DNA from: Deltaproteobacteria bacterium
Lineage (GTDB): Bacteria; Desulfobacterota; Anaeroferrophillalia; Anaeroferrophillales; Tharpellaceae
DNA length: 12,164 bases
NCBI GenBank assembly: GCA_030633185.1
Contig: DAOVTG010000058.1
Coordinates: 1 to 12,164, forward strand
Reading direction: 5' to 3'
Made by a program: the position numbers and the translations under genes
Shown: piece by piece, positions 6,267-12,164 of the stretch
Position numbering within the stretch: the first letter of the stretch is position 1
Layout of the letters: each line of letters begins with the position of its first letter
The notes under the pieces: model-generated
What the model was told of the DNA's origin: nothing
The model's input: only the letters and a program-made list of their open reading frames with translations
Database searches by the model: none

Positions 6267-8339
6267 CTAGGAGGCTGTCCGAGAACGTCTTTTCTTCCCT
6301 ATATTGTTGCGGACGAGGGCCTCCATCAGATTTTCCGGTTGGAAAGGTTTGGTTAGATAGTCATCCATACCGGCTTCTAAGCATCTATCCCGATCGCCAC
6401 TCATGGCGTGTGCTGTCATGGCGATGATCGGCAGATGGCCACCCAGGAGTCGGGTCTTTAGTTCGGACTCCAAACTAATCAACAACGGAGATTTAATCTC
6501 TAAACCCTGCTCGTAAGCCCGGATAGCCCGGGTCGCGGTCAGGCCATCCATCTTTGGCATCTGGACATCCATCAAGATTACGTCAAAATCTTGCTCTAAA
6601 AGTTTCTTTAGCCCTTCAACCCCGTTTTCAGCTTCTTCTACTTGATGTCCTTTGCGTTGCAATACGGCTCGAACCAGCATCCGGTTAGCCGGAGCATCCT
6701 CAATTACGAGAATTTTTAATTTAGTTTTTGCGTTAGAGAGCCCATCAGAGGTCTCAGCTTCTACATTTTTGCAAAAGTTTTCTTCAGAAATGATTGCCAA
6801 ATTAAGTGTAAAGTGAAAGGTGCTACCTCGACCCACGCGACTATTTACCCAGATATGCCCTCCCATTAAATCAATAAGTTGTCTACAGATAGTCAATCCC
6901 AGACCAGTACCACTACGGCATCTGGTGGTTGAACTGTCGACCTGATTAAAACTGTTAAAGATAGACTCCTGTTTGTCGGTCGGAATACCGATGCCGGTAT
7001 CCGCGATTCGGCAATGAATCTGGCATTTTTTTTGCTCATTCTTGTCATTTTCAACAACCAGTTCTTTAGCTTCTATCCATAGGTTAACCTGACCTTGGTT
7101 GGTAAATTTGATGGCGTTGCCAATCAAATTTATGATTATCTGACGAATACGCAGTTCATCACCAAGTAGAACCGGGGGAATGTTTGGGTGGGGCGTAAAG
7201 ATCAATTCAATACCCTTTTCTTGAGCCATTAAATCCAACCTTTTTTTGATCTCATCAAGCAGGTCGACGATCTTAAAAGGATGAAGTGTCAAATTCAACT
7301 GGTCGGCTTCAATCTTCGAGATATCAAGAATATCATTTAAGATTTCCAGAAGATCTCTTGCTGCGCTTTGTCCGGTTTCGAGATAACGACGTTGTTCTGA
7401 TGTTAATGCACCCTCTAAAACAAGCCGGTTCATGCCGATAATAATGTTCATTGGGGTGCGGATCTCATGGCTCATATTGGCAAGAAAAGCACTTTTTAAA
7501 TGGTTTGCCCGTTCGGCTTCGAATTTACCTTGAGCTAATGTTTTTGCCAACTCTTTTTGCGGGGTAAGATCGTGGACAACCGCCTCCAGTTTAATTTCAC
7601 AATCAATGGTTATGGTCGTAAGGGTAACATGGGCGGGAAAGAGGTTACCGTCTTGACGTTTAAGTATCCATTCAAAACGAGTTCTACCATTATTTATAGC
7701 TTCTCTAACCCGTTTACTGGCCAGGGAGAGAGAATTCTCTCCATTGGACTGTAGTGGAGGTGATATGTCAATCGGTTGCAGGTCGAGAAATTCTTCCTTG
7801 CTCTGGTAGCCAAACATTTCCAGAGCAGCTTGGTTGCAATCGAAAAAACCTCTTTTTTCAAGCAGAATTATCGCCTCACTCGTGGATTCAAAAAGGGTCT
7901 GAAACATTTGTGATGTTTTTTTCAGTTTGCCAATCAGTCGCCGCTCACGAAAGACACGCTCCAACTTGGCTATTAATTCACGCCAAGGGAAAGGCTTAGC
8001 CAAAAAGTCACAAGCTCCGGCATCAAGAATCTCTGAATAAGAGTACTTTTCGGCATGTCCGGTAATCATAATGACAGCGATGTCGGGATAGTGGTTATGG
8101 ATGTGTTTGAGCAGCTCCATGCCATCCATAACCGGCATTTTGATGTCGCTGATAACGATCTCAAAATTATCTTTTTCGAGATGTTTAAGGGCTTGACGAC
8201 CATTATTTGCAACCACGCATTCATAGGTTAACGAGGATAGTATCTTAAGAATGATATTCTGGGTCTCGATGTCATCATCAACAATCAGAATCTTACCTGC
8301 AGGTTTGGAGAGCTCTTTTTCCAGCTTAGTAAGTATCAT
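6267..8339 (-). CDS. Soluble hybrid histidine kinase, REC-PAS-HisKA-HATPase-REC
   Basis: This 690-residue signalling kinase has no membrane segment. An N-terminal receiver (about 15-130) has the acidic pocket D21-D23, phosphoacceptor D65 in SDIKMP, T93 and K115. A PAS domain follows (about 145-265). The dimerisation/phosphotransfer domain carries H291 in ANMSHEIRTPMN. The ATPase domain has an N box (NLIGNAIKFT, 404-413), DTGIGI (447-452) and GTGLGL (477-482); the first Gly of the usual GGTGLGL is Ser476. The C-terminal receiver (about 541-678) has E547/D548, phosphoacceptor D591, T642 and K664, and a long insertion between IRA and HLPII. It lacks an HPt domain. The ATG is preceded by AAGG and lies 40 bases after the larger kinase, suggesting one transcript. 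The N-terminal receiver could accept phosphate from the partner's HPt; the signal and target are unknown. Confidence 0.93.
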   Translation of the reverse strand: MILTKLEKELSKPAGKILIVDDDIETQNIILKILSSLTYECVVANNGRQALKHLEKDNFEIVISDIKMPVMDGMELLKHIHNHYPDIAVIMITGHAEKYSYSEILDAGACDFLAKPFPWRELIAKLERVFRERRLIGKLKKTSQMFQTLFESTSEAIILLEKRGFFDCNQAALEMFGYQSKEEFLDLQPIDISPPLQSNGENSLSLASKRVREAINNGRTRFEWILKRQDGNLFPAHVTLTTITIDCEIKLEAVVHDLTPQKELAKTLAQGKFEAERANHLKSAFLANMSHEIRTPMNIIIGMNRLVLEGALTSEQRRYLETGQSAARDLLEILNDILDISKIEADQLNLTLHPFKIVDLLDEIKKRLDLMAQEKGIELIFTPHPNIPPVLLGDELRIRQIIINLIGNAIKFTNQGQVNLWIEAKELVVENDKNEQKKCQIHCRIADTGIGIPTDKQESIFNSFNQVDSSTTRCRSGTGLGLTICRQLIDLMGGHIWVNSRVGRGSTFHFTLNLAIISEENFCKNVEAETSDGLSNAKTKLKILVIEDAPANRMLVRAVLQRKGHQVEEAENGVEGLKKLLEQDFDVILMDVQMPKMDGLTATRAIRAYEQGLEIKSPLLISLESELKTRLLGGHLPIIAMTAHAMSGDRDRCLEAGMDDYLTKPFQPENLMEALVRNNIGKKRRSRTAS

Positions 8340-8379
8340 GATTCAGCCTTTTCATTATTTTTGCATGAGTCCTAAGTAA

Positions 8380-11300
8380 TTATAGCTCCAGCAACGGTGA
8401 GAGATAATCTCGGAGTTGAGCAAGTTTATCGGGTTTGGCCAGCGGTTTCTCTTTTTCGGCATTTTGCTCAATCTCTCTTGCCAAATCAGCTTGATCACTC
8501 AAACCAAGATTAAGCAGAACTCCCTTCATCGCATGGGCCGTTTTCGCTAAAGCGCCAAGATCCAGTTTTTTAATATTTTCCTCGGCCGTGGAAAGATGTT
8601 TATTCAGATCTGATTTGGCACTTTCGATAAGTTTTAGAGCCTGATCTTCATCAAGAGCATACATAGATTTAAAATGCTCGATGATCGTAGTAATTTTTAT
8701 TTGTGAGAAGAGTGGTGGCAAAGTTTCTGCTCGCAACTCGGTTGACACTAAGGTTTCGACCTTAACATCTTCTACTCCCATACCTTCTACTCCCGGCTCT
8801 GATTTAACCGGTGTCTCCTTTAATAATACTTTTTTTAGGGCTCTGTCGGTTTCCCTCATTTCGCTAAACCGAGCCAGAGTCGTGATGATTTCACGGGGTT
8901 TAAAAGGTTTGGTCAAACATGCATCCATGCCCTGACTTAAGGCTTTTTCCCTGGTTTCGCTAAAAGCATCAGCGGTCAGGCCAATTATGACGAGATGGCG
9001 ACCAGCTATTCTGAAACTCAGTTTTTTCAGGAGTTCACTTAGTCCCTCTTCTTCAGGAAATTCACCACGTTCACAGGCGCGAATGTGAGATGTGGCCGTC
9101 AAACCATCCATCACCGGCATCTGGAGATCCATAAGTACGGCATCAAAGTTGTTGTCGGCCAACTGTTCCAGGGCTTTATGGCCGTTCACCGCACTTTCTA
9201 GCCGATGATTATATTTTTCCAGTACCATAGAGGCCACCAGGCGGTTTTCCTGAACATCATCAACTATCAGGATATCAAGAGATGGCATCTGTTGAGCCTG
9301 GGTCAGGTTGAACTCAATTTCCAGGGGGAGTTGATTCTCTGTGCCGAGTTTAAAAGAGAGCGTAAATTCAAAGGTTGAGCCCTGGCCCTCACGACTTGAA
9401 ACCTTGAGGTTGCCCCCCATAAGCTTTACCAGGTCACGGCTGATGGCCAGCCCCAGGCCGGTGCCACCATAACGACGAGTGATTGAAGGATCGCCCTGAT
9501 TGAAGGAGTGAAAGATTCGTTTTACCACCTCGGGGTTCATACCAATCCCGGTATCTCTGACTAAAAAACGAAGAGATGCTCTCTTCTGGTTGCGAGAAAT
9601 TTCTCTCAGGCTGACGGTAATCGAACCTTTATCCGTAAATTTAATCGCGTTGTTGAGTAGATTGATAATTACCTGCCTGATTCTGAGCGGATCACCAATT
9701 AAAAAATCAGGGAGAGCAGCCAATGTGTCATTAACGATAATCAACCCTTTTCCTTCAGCCAATACGGTACAGGACTGAACCGTTTCACTGATCAGTTGCT
9801 CCGGTCTGAAACAGGACTCCTCAAGTTCAAATTTACCCGCCTCAATTTTTGAAAAATCGAGGATATTGTTAATCAGGGAGAGCAGAGCCTCACCTGATTT
9901 TCTAATAATAGCCAGACTTTGTTGCTGTTTATCTGAAAGGGTATCTTCCAGAAGTAGGGAGGTTGTGACAATAATGGCGTTCATCGGGGTACGAATCTCA
10001 TGGCTCATATTGGCCAAAAATTCACTTTTTGCCCGGTTCGCCTGCCACGCTGTTTTCCTGGCTTTGACTAATTCGCTGATATCCCTGATCGTAGCGATCA
10101 AGCCCTGCGCTTTGCCTGAATCATCTGCCAATATGGTGGTTGTCATCAGGCTGGGAAAGAGAGAGTTATCTTGACGTTTATGACCAACCTCGCCGCTGTA
10201 TTCCCCAAACTCTTTGACCTTGGCGTTAAATGGTCGAACCTCATTCTCCATCTGTATTTGAGTGTGAAAAAGGCTTAAGTGGTGGCCGGTCAGCACCTCT
10301 TTTTCATAGCCGTGCATGGTAGCCCATGCCGGGTTCACAAAAAGAATATTACCCTCCATGTCAGCCAGAGCAATGCCGTCACCGGTCTGTTCGACCATGC
10401 GGCGAAAACGTTCAAGTTCTCGCTCTTTCTCTTTAATTTGGCTTAAATCGTAAAAATCCTCGATTATTCCTGAGAAGTTGCCTCGGCTATTGTAGAGTGG
10501 GGCCGATGTCAAAACAGCGGGTATTTGCAACTGGTGCATTTCCGGTTTGATAACCCGACTGCTCATTGTACCACCCTCGGCAAAAATCCGTATGGGACAA
10601 TCGGGGCTGAGGCAGAGATCACTTTTGACGATGTCGAAACAGTTACAACCAATAATCTCTTGTTTGTCAAGTTTGATCGTTTTGGCAAAAGCGTTATTGA
10701 CCCGCTCGATTTTGTAGTTGGCTGAAATCTTGACCATGGCGTTAGCGGCAACGTTAAAAATCAGGTCAAGTTCAACATAGGATTCATCAACTTCCCTGCG
10801 TGCCTCTTCCCCTGATTTGATCTCGGTGGCGAGTTCCATGTTGACCCGGTTGAGTTCTCTGTTGCTGGTTTCCAGGTGTTCTCGGTAATCTTGAAACAAA
10901 CGGTTTATTTTTTTTGAAAAGAGCAAGGATATAGCTGCGACAAGAACCAGAAAAAAAGTAAGTATCCAGAGTGAATGAATAATATCAGTTCTGATTTTTT
11001 GCTGTAAGCTCGCTTTTTTGGCAATAATAAGACTTTCCAGGTCGTCAAAATAGAAACCCTTGGCAAACATCCAGTTCCACTCCGGATAGAGTTTGAAATA
11101 AGATATCTTGGGCTTGGGTTCAGGACTCCCCGGTTTTTTGTACCAGTAACGAACAAAAGTCTCGCCATGATCTCGCAGGCCTTGAAGAAACTCTTTGCAA
11201 AACTCTTTCCCCCTGGCATCTTTATAACTGTCGGAGATCTTTTTGCCGATGAGATCGGGTCGGTTGGGATTGACGAGCACGGTGGCAAAATTATCGCCGC

Positions 11301-12069
11301 CGTTAATATCATGGATTTTATTGATGAAAAAGTATTCAGTCGAGACGTTATTGCTTTGCCGATGGTTAAAGGTGTCAATCATCGAGCGTTGCAGCTCTTT
11401 AGTGAAATCGCTCAAAAATTCACCAGCTCCAATGTAACAGTCGAGGTCTTCCAAGTAGCTGATATAAGAGGTTTTCGAGAAGGTTTTTTGGCTTGAATCC
11501 TCCGGATTCGGCCATTGATATGAGTGAAAACCATCCCCCTGCTTGAGGAGCTGAGTCTGAATTTTGGCAAAAAAACTTTTTATATCGGCATCGGCAATCG
11601 AGTTGACATTTTTCCCTTCCCAACCAGAATTGGGATGATTGAGCCAACAGGTGCCATCTTTGCTCCACATAAACAGGTAGCTGTTCCCCTGGTTGTAGGT
11701 GTAAAAACGCAGGGCTTCGGCGATCAAGCTACAGTTCTCGGTTTTTGTTAACCGGTTACGGTTTTGTTGATAAATGTGATTGGCCATTATGCCGGCCTGA
11801 GTAACATATTGCTGCAGTCTCTCTTTAAGATGTTGCAGGGTCTGTTGACTTCGGGACTCTACTCGGGAGACCTGAAAATCGATCCTTCTTTTGATCTCGC
11901 TCTTTTTTCGTTCAAGAAACTCTTCTTCTATCTGGACGATCTCCTGATCATAACGTTTCGAGTTATCAAAAATAAAATAAGTAATCATGGCCGCTCCCAA
12001 CAGGAAAATAGCCACGACCGAGTTGACAAAAATCAACTTGCCGATATTGTGTTCATTAAAATAGGACAT
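8380..12069 (-). CDS. Membrane hybrid histidine kinase, Cache-PAS-PAS-HisKA-HATPase-REC-HPt
   Basis: This 1229-residue sensor starts with a membrane segment at about 13-34. An extracytoplasmic region (about 35-360) follows, with two Cache-like repeats. The first contains YLFMWSKDGTCWLNHPN and YIGAGEF; the second contains FATVLVNPNRPDLIGKKISD and WNWMFAKGFYFDD, as in tandem Cache_2 sensors of small organic ligands. A second membrane helix lies at about 364-384, then a coiled coil. The first PAS (about 430-545) has cysteines C475, C477, C486 and C491; the second covers about 550-668. H690 in ANMSHEIRTPMN is the autophosphorylation site. ATPase motifs are NLLNNAIKFT, DTGIGM and GGTGLGLAIS. The receiver has D937/D938, phosphoacceptor D981, T1032 and K1054. 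An acidic linker (about 1085-1115) leads to an HPt domain with H1179 in AHAMKGVLLNLG. All four phosphorelay sites are intact. No HAMP is recognised. The ligand is unknown. The ribosome-binding site before the ATG is weak. Confidence 0.94.
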   Translation of the reverse strand: MSYFNEHNIGKLIFVNSVVAIFLLGAAMITYFIFDNSKRYDQEIVQIEEEFLERKKSEIKRRIDFQVSRVESRSQQTLQHLKERLQQYVTQAGIMANHIYQQNRNRLTKTENCSLIAEALRFYTYNQGNSYLFMWSKDGTCWLNHPNSGWEGKNVNSIADADIKSFFAKIQTQLLKQGDGFHSYQWPNPEDSSQKTFSKTSYISYLEDLDCYIGAGEFLSDFTKELQRSMIDTFNHRQSNNVSTEYFFINKIHDINGGDNFATVLVNPNRPDLIGKKISDSYKDARGKEFCKEFLQGLRDHGETFVRYWYKKPGSPEPKPKISYFKLYPEWNWMFAKGFYFDDLESLIIAKKASLQQKIRTDIIHSLWILTFFLVLVAAISLLFSKKINRLFQDYREHLETSNRELNRVNMELATEIKSGEEARREVDESYVELDLIFNVAANAMVKISANYKIERVNNAFAKTIKLDKQEIIGCNCFDIVKSDLCLSPDCPIRIFAEGGTMSSRVIKPEMHQLQIPAVLTSAPLYNSRGNFSGIIEDFYDLSQIKEKERELERFRRMVEQTGDGIALADMEGNILFVNPAWATMHGYEKEVLTGHHLSLFHTQIQMENEVRPFNAKVKEFGEYSGEVGHKRQDNSLFPSLMTTTILADDSGKAQGLIATIRDISELVKARKTAWQANRAKSEFLANMSHEIRTPMNAIIVTTSLLLEDTLSDKQQQSLAIIRKSGEALLSLINNILDFSKIEAGKFELEESCFRPEQLISETVQSCTVLAEGKGLIIVNDTLAALPDFLIGDPLRIRQVIINLLNNAIKFTDKGSITVSLREISRNQKRASLRFLVRDTGIGMNPEVVKRIFHSFNQGDPSITRRYGGTGLGLAISRDLVKLMGGNLKVSSREGQGSTFEFTLSFKLGTENQLPLEIEFNLTQAQQMPSLDILIVDDVQENRLVASMVLEKYNHRLESAVNGHKALEQLADNNFDAVLMDLQMPVMDGLTATSHIRACERGEFPEEEGLSELLKKLSFRIAGRHLVIIGLTADAFSETREKALSQGMDACLTKPFKPREIITTLARFSEMRETDRALKKVLLKETPVKSEPGVEGMGVEDVKVETLVSTELRAETLPPLFSQIKITTIIEHFKSMYALDEDQALKLIESAKSDLNKHLSTAEENIKKLDLGALAKTAHAMKGVLLNLGLSDQADLAREIEQNAEKEKPLAKPDKLAQLRDYLSPLLEL
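8770..8794 (-). repeat. Short in-frame direct repeat in REC-HPt linker
   Basis: TTCTACTCCC occurs at 8770-8779 and 8785-8794, a 15-base period that preserves the frame. It encodes GVEGM-GVEDV-KVETL-like units in the acidic linker between the receiver and HPt of the larger kinase. It is likely a flexible tether that can change length by slippage. Confidence 0.5.
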
Positions 12070-12124
12070 TGTCTCTACTTATTTGCTAATTGTCTCGATA
12101 AAACCTGGAATTTTGACTACACTC

Positions 12125-12153
12125 TTTCTAGCAATTGATTTTGTTGATGTCAA
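12125..12153 (-). promoter_or_regulatory. Candidate sigma-70 promoter of the kinase operon
   Basis: On the minus strand, a perfect TTGACA (-35; complement at 12148-12153) stands 17 bases from TAGAAA (-10; complement at 12125-12130, four of six matches). The predicted start is about 50 bases upstream of the kinase ATG, leaving a short leader. No operator palindrome was seen nearby, although the window ends 11 bases past the -35 box. Confidence 0.55.
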
Positions 12154-12164
12154 GTTAGATCTGG

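Noticed and set aside
6192..6269. Pyrrolysine read-through of the kinase TAG
   Set aside because: The kinase already ends after a complete receiver domain, and nothing in the window indicates a Pyl system, so read-through is not annotated. The odd tail is kept only as a low-interest observation.
1..12164. tRNA or rRNA genes, CRISPR arrays, prophage or complete insertion sequences
   Set aside because: I saw no cloverleaf, spaced direct-repeat array, phage gene or transposase on either strand.

Overview
The window looks like a chromosomal segment of an anaerobic deltaproteobacterium in the broad sense (Desulfuromonadota/Desulfobacterota-like). The grounds are a CIRCE-controlled groESL operon, a selenophosphate synthetase that is itself a selenoprotein, large Cache/PAS hybrid histidine kinases, and GGGGACACC-type palindromes. 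The lineage is inferred from gene style, not from a search. Every convincing gene lies on the minus strand, so the region reads from high to low coordinates.

Layout in transcription order: (1) A candidate sigma-70 promoter near 12125-12153 precedes a 1229-residue membrane hybrid kinase (tandem Cache, two PAS, HisKA/HATPase, REC, HPt; 8380-12069). Forty bases later comes a 690-residue soluble hybrid kinase (REC, PAS, HisKA/HATPase, REC; 6267-8339). The two probably form one phosphorelay; no DNA-binding output protein is in view. (2) selD follows (5111-6178). Its true N-terminus is hidden behind an in-frame UGA that encodes the catalytic selenocysteine, and a good bacterial SECIS hairpin lies just downstream of that codon. 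(3) Twelve bases after selD starts a U32-family protein resembling RlhA, probably an RNA hydroxylation enzyme (2903-5098). (4) groES and groEL (2335-2622 and 611-2263) have their own promoter and a perfect CIRCE operator, and end in a strong intrinsic terminator (525-561).

The first ~610 bases hold no confident gene. They contain a perfect 17-bp inverted repeat inside a longer imperfect one, a short protein-like reading frame behind an extended -10 box, and a perfect 29-bp-arm palindrome with a partial third copy, of the kind associated with REP/RAYT elements.

The most useful correction here is the selD start and its Sec codon: a standard gene call would begin at the GTG at 6079 and lose the active site. 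I did not find a clearly new multi-gene system. The less explained parts are the 5' repeat region, the paired kinases with their shared REC insertion, and the cysteine-rich PAS domain.
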